This document shows, in pieces, positions 1 through 6,551 of a DNA stretch of 11,865 bases. The notes below the pieces were generated by a model. It was not told the DNA's origin and ran no database searches. It worked only from the letters and a program-made list of their open reading frames with translations. Position 1 is the stretch's first letter. Each line of letters starts with the position of its first letter. Origin of the DNA: JBOGJI01 sp050747865 (lineage in GTDB: Bacteria; Acidobacteriota; Thermoanaerobaculia; Multivoradales; JAHEKO01). The position numbers and the translations under genes are program-made. The stretch is taken from NCBI GenBank assembly GCA_050747865.1, contig JBOGJI010000035.1, positions 1 through 11,865 on the forward strand. Reading direction: 5' to 3'.

Positions 1-1899
1 ACTCTTCCCCTGCACGCGCAGGAGCCCGATCCGCTGCAGGTGTGGACCGGCTCCGGCGGCGATGCGCGGCTGGAGCTGCGCGCCGGCGTCCTGGCCGACT
101 TCGGGCTGGAGGTCGTGGTCGACGGGCGGCCCGCGCTTGCGACCGTCGAGACGCGGCGGCGGCTGACCCCCGAGGATCGCCTGGTGATCGAGGCGCCGCA
201 CGGCAACTTCGAGCGCTTCCTGTCGGGCCGCGTCGTCCTCGACACCGGCTGGACCCTGCGCCACCGGGGGCGCGAGGTGCGGCTGGACGGGCTGGTGCTC
301 ACTCCCGGCATCTACAGGAACAACCATCCCTCACTCGAAGCCCGTGACAAGAGCGGGCGCCACCTGCTGACCTTCAGTCACCTGCACGTCCTGGCCGAGC
401 ACCACCGCGGCACCTTGATCGTGCACAACGCCGATGTCGAGATGACTGCGGAGCTGGCGAAGTTGCTGGGCCTCGAGGCGCTGGCCGACTTCCCGTTCGC
501 CATGGCCTGGCTGGACCTCTACCTGGACGTGCCCGCGGGAGCCGATACCAGCGGCCGCGGCGGCGACCCCTGCGACGGCCGCCCGTTCTGGTCGCAGGAA
601 GGGCACCCGGCGGACGTGGGCATGATTGGGATCGGTAATGTGGCCTTTCAAGGAACCGACGCCGCGACGGGGCGCATCAAGGTGGCACCTGATGCGACAC
701 TGAAGAACCTCGGCGGACTCGCAAACGCCGACGTACCGTGGATCCCGAAGTTCGGCTCTCTCGGCGCCTACCCCTTCGATCCGCCCGATCAGCATCCCTT
801 CCTGGTCTGGAACATGTACCGGATCACGGGTCAGCGCGTCGAGCAGCTTGCTGCTTCAGGAGTCAAGCACGCTTTCACGACTCTCAACTTCAACTGCATC
901 GTGAACTGCGGCAGCGGCAATGTCCTTTGGCCTGGCTGCGAAGACGTCTACGGCGCGGGAACCAACAACTCCAACTTCAACCTGGGGCCACGGGAAGACA
1001 TCCAGGCGAGCTTGGGGCTGTTCTTCAGCACGTGCTCGTTCTTCGATCCCAGCTGCACCGGCAGCCAGACGCACGATTCGACCAACTTCCAGAACCGGCT
1101 GATGGTTGATCCGAGCGAGCTGCAGACCCCTGGCGCCGAGTATTACCTCGATGCTTGGTACGTCATCCAGTACGACGTCGACATCTGGAACTCGATGGCC
1201 TATCACTCCCTCACCCCCACACCGGTGGGCGGTGGCTGGGACTTCGACCCGCTGGGGCCGTTCACCGTCGGCCGGGTGCTCGACCAGTGGGTCGACCCGG
1301 ATGAGCCGGGCCCCGACGCCGACCACGCCGCGGTGGTGGTCCCGTCGGCGACGCCGGAGGCTCCCTATCCGGGCAACATGCCGCAGGGGCACATCAACGT
1401 CGCGGTCAAGGTCTCCGAGCCCGAGCCCGGCCGCTACCGCTACAACTACGCGGTGCAGAACTTCGACTTCGAGCGCGGCGTCGAGGCCTTCCGCATCCCC
1501 GTCAGCCCCGGCACCGAGGTCTTCAAGACCTTCTTCCGCGACATCGATGACAATTCGGAGAACGATTGGACGGTCAGCGTGGACGGCGGCTTCGTCGAGC
1601 TCATCGCCCCCACCGACAACCCTCTACGCTGGTTCACCCTGTTCAACTTCGAGATCGAGACCAACGCGCCGCCTGAGGCGAGTCAGGTCACGCTGGCCCT
1701 GGGAGGCGACGCGGTCGTCCCCACGATCGACGCCGCGATCCTCGGCCCGGGAAGTGTGTCGGTGCCGGTGGAAGTGAGTCCCATGGCGCTCGAGGTCGAC
1801 CCCGACTCCGGCACCGCGGACGGCAACGGCGTCTTCGAGCCCGCCGAGCTGGTCACCGTGGCGCCGGCCTGGCGCAACGACGGGGCTGCCGCCACCGAG

Positions 1900-1912
1900 C
1901 TCGTGGGCGGCC
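1900..1912 (+). other. Deletion/frameshift junction inside the C-terminal anchor module
   Basis: The left side reads WRNDGAAATELVG in frame 1, matching WRNDG...SL.G in both paralogues. The right side reads AANTRDQMPVF in frame 2, matching AANSRDQM. The matching points lie 338 bp further apart at 4838/5176 in the M14 gene and also 338 bp further apart at 11030/11368 in the S8 gene. The missing piece is therefore about 338 bp, which is not a multiple of three. It contained the Cys-bearing linker, LHIGDSFTDVP and the first half of SLH repeat 1. The junction lies in a short GGCGGC-type run, consistent with microhomology-mediated loss or an assembly collapse. Confidence 0.75.
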
Positions 1913-1993
1913 AACACCCGCGACCAGATGCCGGTGTTCCTGCTCAAGGCCCTGGAAGGCGGCGCCTACACACCGCCGGCATGCACGGGAGTC

Positions 1994-2353
1994 TTCAACG
2001 ACGTGCCCTGCCCGTCGCTGTTCGCCAACTGGATCGAGGATCTGGTGTCCCGCGGCATCACCGCCGGCTGCGGCGGCGGCAACTACTGCCCGAACAACAC
2101 GGTGACCCGCGACCAGATGGCGGTGTTCCTGCTGAAGACGCTGGAAGGCCCGGGCTACGCACCGCCGGCGTGCACGGGGGTGTTCGGCGACGTGCCCTGC
2201 CCGTCCCTGTTCGCCGCCTGGATCGAGGACCTGGTGGCGCGCGGGATCACGGCGGGCTGCGGCAGTGGCAACTATTGCCCGTCCAACCCGGTGAGCCGCG
2301 ACCAGATGGCCGTCTTTCTCGCCAAGACCTTCGGCCTGACGCTCTACGGCCCG
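1994..2353 (+). repeat. SLH-like repeats 2 and 3 of the first gene, in the shifted frame
   Basis: Two tandem units begin at the F.DVP codons 1994 and 2183, a 189-bp (63-residue) period. Each has the order C.GVF.DVPCPSLF, WIEDLV.RGITAGC, NYCP and RDQMAVFL. The last unit ends with the terminal signature KTFGLTLYGP that also closes the other two large proteins. The tail of a first unit (RDQMPVFLLKALEG) lies just upstream at 1922-1960, where the deletion cut it. Confidence 0.8.
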
Positions 2354-2405
2354 TAACGTCGAGAGGCACGCGGGGCACTACCGCTCGAGCATCCGGCTCA
2401 CTGAA

Positions 2406-2475
2406 GAGCGATAGATAGGCTTGCTATCGCTCACTTTGTGGAGTATTGCGAGCGATAGGAGGTTGTCTATCGCTC
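2406..2475 (+). promoter_or_regulatory. Twin perfect palindromes, probable operator of the decayed Fic gene
   Basis: GAGCGATAG at 2406-2414 pairs with CTATCGCTC at 2424-2432 across a 9-nt spacer. The same arms recur at 2450-2458 and 2467-2475 across an 8-nt spacer. The palindrome centres are about 43-44 bp apart, roughly four helical turns. A weak promoter candidate lies between them: TTGCTA at 2422-2427, 17 bp, then TATTGC at 2445-2450. AGGAGG at 2457-2462 could serve as a ribosome-binding site, but it sits 13 nt before the ATG at 2476 and partly inside the second palindrome. Repressor binding would cover the -35 box and the start region. An RNA hairpin hiding the Shine-Dalgarno is the alternative. 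The inverted repeats are directly visible; the operator role is inferred. Confidence 0.65.
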
Positions 2476-2616
2476 ATGACATGGAATTGGCAACAACCCG
2501 ACTGGCCGCGTTTCAGGTGGCGCGAGCACCGGCTGAGGAAGGCCGAGGAACGATTCCTGCTCGGCGGCGGGGTCATCCTGGGAGCCGTGGATCACCTCGA
2601 CGTCGTGGACGGCTAG
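2476..2616 (+). pseudogene. N-terminal remnant of a DUF4172-type Fic protein (46 codons)
   Basis: The ATG directly after the second palindrome opens a 46-codon frame starting MTWNWQQPDWPRFRW, with a later stretch ERFLLGGGVILGAVDHL, ending at TAG 2614-2616. WNWQQPDWP.F.W is the hallmark opening of the DUF4172 domain found at the N-terminus of many Fic/DOC-family proteins. The RKAEERFLLGGGV stretch also fits my memory of that family. Family members continue for some 300 further residues with an inhibitory helix and the HPFxxGNGR Fic motif, which carries out AMP transfer or related nucleotide transfer. None of that is present here in any frame before the M14 gene. The stop is followed by unrelated sequence leading into the next gene's upstream region. 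The piece is therefore a truncated gene that keeps its start and its palindromic control region. A short independently functional peptide is possible but less likely. Confidence 0.72.
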
Positions 2617-2665
2617 GCCGCCGGCGGATTTCCACGGAGGTCTTGGCCGCCGGTCCCGGTGGGTG

Positions 2666-2674
2666 TGCTACCGT
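2666..2674 (+). promoter_or_regulatory. Possible extended -10 for the M14 peptidase gene
   Basis: TGC-TACCGT resembles an extended -10 element and ends 11 nt before the ATG at 2686. No good -35 box is seen at 16-18 bp. No Shine-Dalgarno lies at normal distance from 2686; the nearest GGAGG, at 2636-2640, is 45 nt away. A leaderless or very short-leader transcript would explain both facts. The evidence is weak. Confidence 0.3.
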
Positions 2675-2685
2675 CCGCGCGCCTC

Positions 2686-5634
2686 ATGGGTGCGCGACCG
2701 CCAGAAGGGCTCGGGCGCCGCCGCCTTGCCCTCGCCTCTCTTCTCCTCGTTTTCCTCGTCCTGCCGGTGCCGGGACTCGCCGCGGCGGGAGACGAGATCG
2801 TGCGGGTGCACGGGGTGCCGCCGGCGGCGATCGACGCGCTGCGCGAGCACGGCGACGTCTGGGGCCGCAACTGGCGCCGGGACTACGTCGTCATGCGGGT
2901 CACGCCCGTGGGCCGCGCGGCGGTGGAGAGGCTGGGGTACGCCGTCGAGACCGATGTCGAGGAGATGCGGCGCCTCGAGGCCTTCCTGGCCGTCGACCGC
3001 GAGGCCTGGCGGCTGTCGGGAGAGGGAGGCATCCCCGGCTTCCCCTGCTACCGCACGGTGGACGAGACCCACGACACGCTCGCCGACCTGGTCGCCGCGC
3101 ACCCCCAATACGCGCGGCTGGAGCTGATCGGCCAGACCTGGCAGGCGCTGAACAACGGCGCCGAGGGAGACATCTTCGCCCTGGTGATCGGCAACCAGGC
3201 CTCTCCCTACGAGCGGGCTCCTCTGGTGGTCATGGCCGCCATGCACGCCCGCGAGCTGGCCACCGCCGAGGCGGCGACGCGCTTCGCCGAGCTGCTGCTC
3301 GAGGAGCGGGCCACGAACGGCGACATCGCCTGGCTACTCGACCACCGCGAGATCCACGTCATCGCCCAGGAGAACCCGGACGGGCGGCGGAAGGTGGAGG
3401 AGGGAGGCGACGATCTGTGGTGGCGCAAGAACCACAACGAGACCGCGTGTCTCAATCCTGGTCCCACGGGTATCGACCTCAACCGCAACAGCTCCTTTCT
3501 CTGGGGCGGCGCCGGCTCGAGCGGCACGCAGTGCAGTGAGACGTACCGCGGCGCGTCTCCGGCCTCCGAGCCGGAGACCATCGCCTTGCAGGCGTACCTC
3601 GACGAGGTCTTCGAAGACCAGTGGCCTCCCGGGTCGGACCCTCCCAACACCGGCGACCCGGTGCCCAGCAGTGCCCAAGGGGTGTTCCTGTCGCTCCACT
3701 CTTTCGGCGAGTACGTGCTGCTTCCCTGGGAGGGCCTCGGCGGCCAGAACGAGAACAACGCTCCCAACCACGACGAGCTGACCATCCTGGGCCGCAAGTT
3801 CGGCTTCCACACCGGCTACGAGGTGGCGCGTTGGCAGGCACTCCCGCCCGCCGCTGGCACCACGGTCGACTACGCCTACGGCGAGTTCGGCGTCGCCGCC
3901 TACACCTTCGAGATGGGCACGACCTTCGCGCAGTCCTGCACGGCTTTCGAGAGCACTATCTGGCCGGAGGTCCGCGAGGCCCTGCTCTATGCCGCCAAGG
4001 CGGCGGAGCGCCCCTACCAGGCGCCGTGGGGCCCCGACGTGCTCGATCTCGATGCCTCCTTCAATCCGCTCACCGAGCAGGTTCACGTCAGCGCCGTCGC
4101 CGATGACACCCGCTTCTTCCGCGGCCCCGTCTCCGAGCCCCCGGCCAACGACCCCATCGCCGACATCGTTTCGGCCTTGGCCAGCTTCGAAGTGCCGCCG
4201 CACCTGGCCGACACCACGTATCCGCTGACCCTCGACGGCAGCGGCGCCGTCGTCGATCTCGGCGGCGTGATCCAGCTCGCGGACGGATCCGATCCGCCGC
4301 GCCTGCTGTTCGTCGTCGCCGCCGACGCCGAGGGCCACGCCGGAACCCCGACCGCCGTGCTGGTACGCGAGGAGCCTGCGCCGGCGCTGGCTTTCGACCC
4401 GGTGAGCCTCGATTTCGGCGACGTGCCGGTCGGGACGGAGAGCCTCCCAAAGCTCTCGACGCTCACCAACAGCGGCACGGCGGACGCCACCGGGCTCGTC
4501 TTCGGCGACCTCGAAAACGGCTTCGAGGCCGACACCGCCGACTGCGGGACCGTGCTGGCCCCGGCCGCGAGCTGCTCGGTCAGCGTCACCTTCACGCCGC
4601 CGGCGCACGGTCCCGCCGCGGCGACGCTGACGGTCGCCAGCGCCGAAGGCCCGAGCGCCGACCTCGACCTCGCCGGCAACGGCGTGGCCGAGACCGAAGT
4701 CTTCGCGCCCGCGGCCCTGGCGGTCGATCCGTCCTCCGGCGCCGCCTCCGACGGCAACGGCGTCTTCGAGCCGGGCGAGCTGGTCGCCGCCGCGCCGGCG
4801 TGGCGCAACGACGGCGCCTTGTCGCACAGCCTGACCGGCGTCGCTTCCGACTTCACCGGACCCGCCGGCGCCACCTACAGCCTGCTGGACGACGGGGCGG
4901 TCTACGGCGACGTCGATCCCGGAGCCACCGCGAGCTGCCTGGACGCGGCGGACTGCTACCAGCTGGGTTTGAACGACCCCGCGACGCGCCCGGCCACGCA
5001 TTGGGACGCGGCATTCGACGAGACGCTGTCCGAGGGGACGACGGGAACCTGGGCCCTGCACATCGGCGACAGCTTTACGGACGTGCCGCGCACGAGCCTG
5101 TTCTACTTGGGGATCGAGACGCTGCTGCACCGCGGCGTGACCGGCGGCTGCACGGCCACGGAGTACTGCCCCTCGGCGGCGAACAGCCGGGACCAGATGC
5201 CCGTATTCCTGCTGAAGTCGTGGGAGGGTGGCGACTACGTGCCTCCCGCCTGCGTGGAGGGCGAGGAGCTGTTCGCGGACGTCCCGTTCGACAACGTCTT
5301 CTGCCCGTGGATCGAGGAGCTGGCGGGGCGCGGCGTGACGGCGGGCTGCGGCGGAGACAATTACTGCCCGAACGCCTCGGTGACCCGCGACCAGATGGCG
5401 GTGTTCCTGCTCAAGACGCTGGAGGGCGCGGGCTACGCGCCGCCTCCGTGCAACGGCGTATTCGCCGACGTACCCTGCCCGTCGCTGTTCGCCGACTGGA
5501 TCGAAGAGCTGGTAGCCCGCGGCATCACCGCCGGCTGCGGCGGGGGCAACTACTGCCCGGCGAACCCGGTCAGCCGCGACCAGATGGCCGTCTTCCTCGC
5601 CAGAACCTTCGGTCTCACCCTCTACGACCCGTAG
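2686..5634 (+). CDS. Secreted M14-family zinc carboxypeptidase with SLH-like C-terminal repeats
   Basis: The 982-residue product starts at ATG 2686, which gives a clean signal peptide (RRR followed by a Leu-rich core, cleavage near AAA-G at about residue 33). The in-frame GTG at 2659 would only add nine residues ahead of it. The M14 catalytic domain spans about residues 115-450. Zinc ligands are H187 and E190 in HARE plus H338 in LSLHSFGEY. R247 (WWRKN) and N266-R267 in GIDLNRN fit substrate carboxylate binding. E409 in YTFEMG fits the general base. It should hydrolyse C-terminal peptide bonds outside the cytoplasm; its specificity cannot be read from the sequence. A Hydin/SPD-2-like beta domain (LDFGDVPVG) covers about 568-668. 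The shared module DGNGVFEPGE (689-698), WRNDG and a Cys-bearing linker follows. Three SLH-like repeats begin at about residues 797, 863 and 926. Its relation to the secreted S8 protease downstream suggests joint extracellular protein degradation. Confidence 0.92.
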   Translation: MGARPPEGLGRRRLALASLLLVFLVLPVPGLAAAGDEIVRVHGVPPAAIDALREHGDVWGRNWRRDYVVMRVTPVGRAAVERLGYAVETDVEEMRRLEAFLAVDREAWRLSGEGGIPGFPCYRTVDETHDTLADLVAAHPQYARLELIGQTWQALNNGAEGDIFALVIGNQASPYERAPLVVMAAMHARELATAEAATRFAELLLEERATNGDIAWLLDHREIHVIAQENPDGRRKVEEGGDDLWWRKNHNETACLNPGPTGIDLNRNSSFLWGGAGSSGTQCSETYRGASPASEPETIALQAYLDEVFEDQWPPGSDPPNTGDPVPSSAQGVFLSLHSFGEYVLLPWEGLGGQNENNAPNHDELTILGRKFGFHTGYEVARWQALPPAAGTTVDYAYGEFGVAAYTFEMGTTFAQSCTAFESTIWPEVREALLYAAKAAERPYQAPWGPDVLDLDASFNPLTEQVHVSAVADDTRFFRGPVSEPPANDPIADIVSALASFEVPPHLADTTYPLTLDGSGAVVDLGGVIQLADGSDPPRLLFVVAADAEGHAGTPTAVLVREEPAPALAFDPVSLDFGDVPVGTESLPKLSTLTNSGTADATGLVFGDLENGFEADTADCGTVLAPAASCSVSVTFTPPAHGPAAATLTVASAEGPSADLDLAGNGVAETEVFAPAALAVDPSSGAASDGNGVFEPGELVAAAPAWRNDGALSHSLTGVASDFTGPAGATYSLLDDGAVYGDVDPGATASCLDAADCYQLGLNDPATRPATHWDAAFDETLSEGTTGTWALHIGDSFTDVPRTSLFYLGIETLLHRGVTGGCTATEYCPSAANSRDQMPVFLLKSWEGGDYVPPACVEGEELFADVPFDNVFCPWIEELAGRGVTAGCGGDNYCPNASVTRDQMAVFLLKTLEGAGYAPPPCNGVFADVPCPSLFADWIEELVARGITAGCGGGNYCPANPVSRDQMAVFLARTFGLTLYDP
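5074..5631 (+). repeat. Three SLH-like repeats of the M14 peptidase
   Basis: Units start at F.DVP codons 5074, 5272 and 5461. The second-to-third spacing is 189 bp. The first-to-second spacing is 198 bp because of three extra residues (VEGEE region). The canonical SLH TRAE-type motif is replaced by (S/T)RDQM. Units carry GC....YCP, and unit 3 also carries C.GVF.DVPC. SLH domains usually bind secondary cell-wall polymers; what these variants bind is not known from the sequence. Confidence 0.8.
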
Positions 5635-5692
5635 AACGGGCCACTCCCCAACAGCCTATCCAATACACGCCACACCGAGCGTTCGGCGACGG

Positions 5693-6154
5693 TCAACTAT
5701 CGGTGGCTCCTGAATCTGGCGAGGGGATCACCTCGACGGCCGATTCGAAAGCCTTGCCGGCAAGCGTGCGCAGCCCACCGTCGAAGGTTGCCAAGACGCC
5801 CTTGCGATGATGGGCGAGCGCCAGCAGGTACGCGTCCGTGAGCTGGCGATAGCCCTGTAGCGAGCGCTCCATGCCCTCGACTGCCTTCGGCACCTGCAGG
5901 CTCTCATCCCAGAACTGATGGCGAGGATGGCGCAGGTTCTCGGCGAGCAGCGCCACCGCGGCCGCCGGTGAGAGCGCATCACGAGAGAACGCCGGATTGG
6001 AGGTCAGCCGCACGAAGCCGAGTTGGGTCAGCGAGCACGTCGCCCATCGGGCATCGGCACGGGCACGAAACCACTCGTGAGCGGCTTCATGATGCTCATG
6101 GGCGGGCCAGAAGAGAGCGGTCAGGACGTTGAGGTCGAGGAGCGCCGTTTTCAC
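5693..6154 (-). CDS. vapC: VapC-type PIN-domain toxin ribonuclease
   Basis: A 153-residue PIN domain of normal length for VapC toxins, which are Mg-dependent ribonucleases that cleave tRNA or rRNA when released from their antitoxin. Visible acidic active-site residues are D7 (ALLDLNVL), D107 (LTDAYLLALA) and D125 (LATFDGG). The position where many PIN proteins have a second glutamate reads SLTQLGFVR, with Q44. I recall this glutamine as common in the Mycobacterium-type VapC subfamily, so activity is not excluded. The start is GTG at 6154 and overlaps the antitoxin stop by four bases (GTGA), so translation is probably coupled; no separate Shine-Dalgarno is seen. It is convergent with the M14 gene, with 58 bp between the stop codons and no clear terminator there. 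Confidence 0.9.
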   Translation of the reverse strand: MKTALLDLNVLTALFWPAHEHHEAAHEWFRARADARWATCSLTQLGFVRLTSNPAFSRDALSPAAAVALLAENLRHPRHQFWDESLQVPKAVEGMERSLQGYRQLTDAYLLALAHHRKGVLATFDGGLRTLAGKAFESAVEVIPSPDSGATDS

Positions 6155-6381
6155 GGGGTATCGTCGCGGAGCCGATCGACGAGTGCGGCGGTGACCTTGG
6201 GCGATCGCCGGCTCAGGCGGACGACGTGCAGCCCGCTGCGCTCGTCTGTGACCAGGGGGCGCTCGGCGCCCTGCTTGACCAGCTCGCTGACGGCCTGACC
6301 GAGCGTGAGCCTATGCCGGGCGGCGTGCTTCTTCGCGAGCTCCAAGGCATCGTCTTCGAGCCTAAGCGTTGTTCTCGACAT
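6151..6381 (-). CDS. vapB: VapB-type ribbon-helix-helix antitoxin
   Basis: A 76-residue protein. The N-terminus (SRTTLRLEDDALELAKKHA, then TLGQAVSELVKQG) has the strand-helix-helix pattern of ribbon-helix-helix VapB antitoxins. The C-terminal part (HVVRLSRRSPKVTAALVDRLRDD) would be the toxin-binding tail. It should neutralise the overlapping vapC product and, as a dimer or complex, repress its own promoter. The ATG at 6381 sits only 6 nt after an extended -10 box on the minus strand, and no Shine-Dalgarno precedes it, so the message looks leaderless. The GTGA overlap with vapC fixes the operon order antitoxin-toxin, the usual type II arrangement. Confidence 0.88.
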   Translation of the reverse strand: MSRTTLRLEDDALELAKKHAARHRLTLGQAVSELVKQGAERPLVTDERSGLHVVRLSRRSPKVTAALVDRLRDDTP

Positions 6382-6382
6382 T

Positions 6383-6431
6383 GGCGCATCATAGCATGGG
6401 ATTGATGCGCTAGATGACGCCGGCGCATCAA
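6383..6431 (-). promoter_or_regulatory. vapBC promoter and three-half-site operator
   Basis: On the minus strand, TGC-TATGAT (6396-6388) is a good extended -10, placing the transcript start at or next to the vapB ATG. Three copies of one arm alternate in orientation: GGCGCATCA at 6383-6391, its complement TGATGCGC at 6403-6410, and GGCGCATCA again at 6422-6430. Arm centres are 19-20 bp apart, about two helical turns. The last pair is a 9-bp inverted repeat (TTGATGCGC/GCGCATCAA) around a 12-bp spacer. The first arm overlaps the -10 box. This fits cooperative binding of ribbon-helix-helix antitoxin dimers and autorepression. The repeats and box are visible; the protein that binds is inferred. 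Confidence 0.72.
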
Positions 6432-6475
6432 TCGGCCGAACGAGGCGGGCAGCGACGCAACATGGCTCCTGATCT

Positions 6476-6494
6476 CACCCCGAGCTCCGGGGTG
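6476..6494. other. GC-rich hairpin upstream of the Uma2 gene
   Basis: CACCCCG at 6476-6482 and CGGGGTG at 6488-6494 pair perfectly around a 5-nt loop. No T-run follows on either strand, so a classical intrinsic terminator is not supported. It could insulate the divergent vapBC and Uma2 units or bind a regulator. Confidence 0.35.
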
Positions 6495-6535
6495 GAGGGA
6501 AGGCACTTCGTACTGCAGCCTGACGCTCGGGGGAG

Positions 6536-6541
6536 TAGACT
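6536..6541 (+). promoter_or_regulatory. Possible -10 box of the Uma2 gene
   Basis: TAGACT ends 10 nt before the ATG at 6552. CTGCAG at 6513-6518 lies at 17-bp spacing but is a poor -35. No Shine-Dalgarno is found at normal distance; a G-rich run ends about 16 nt upstream. A short-leader or leaderless transcript is possible. Confidence 0.35.
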
Positions 6542-6551
6542 GGATCGCATC

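Larger units (their letters stand above)
1..2356 (+). pseudogene. Secreted SLH-repeat protein of unknown function, 5'-truncated by the window and frameshifted by an internal deletion
   Basis: The frame is open from base 1. Its first residues (TLPLHAQEPDP) look like the end of a signal peptide with cleavage near HA-QE, so the true start probably lies a few dozen codons upstream. The GTG at 40 is not a convincing start. Bases 600-1220 include motifs such as QHPFLVWNMYRI, VKHAFTTLNFNC, CEDVYGAGTN and NLGPRED. From memory these resemble an uncharacterised secreted family seen in Planctomycetes and relatives. A beta-rich region follows (about 1330-1760), then the shared anchor module with DGNGVFEPAE and WRNDG near 1870. 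At about 1900-1912 the reading jumps from frame 1 to frame 2. Frame 2 continues with AANTRDQMPVFLL and two full SLH-like repeats, ending at TAA 2354-2356. Without a shift, translation runs on in frame 1 to a TAG at 2416-2418 with an Arg-rich tail. The head domain is intact but the anchor is lost, or else the assembly is wrong here. Function is unknown. Confidence 0.72.

Noticed and set aside
1895..1915. Programmed ribosomal frameshift in the first gene
   Set aside because: There is no slippery heptamer. More important, about 338 bp of conserved sequence is missing at the same point, which a frameshift signal would not explain.
2659..2661. GTG as start of the M14 peptidase
   Set aside because: It adds nine residues ahead of a complete signal peptide beginning at ATG 2686, and its only GGAGG is 18 nt away.
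2421..3539. Plus-strand frame overlapping the Fic remnant and the start of the M14 gene
   Set aside because: It is a shadow frame, mostly Arg/Ala/Gly. The DUF4172 signature and the M14 sequence are in other frames.
3334..5130. 598-codon minus-strand frame opposite the M14 gene
   Set aside because: Low-complexity shadow of the same kind; the M14 zinc motifs on the plus strand decide the coding strand.
5635..5692. Shared intrinsic terminator between the convergent M14 and vapC genes
   Set aside because: Only a 4-bp stem (CCGA/TCGG) is present and there is no T-run on either strand.
6414..6551. Longer Uma2 start at 6414
   Set aside because: The extra 46 residues show no family similarity and would cover the vapBC operator and the GC hairpin.
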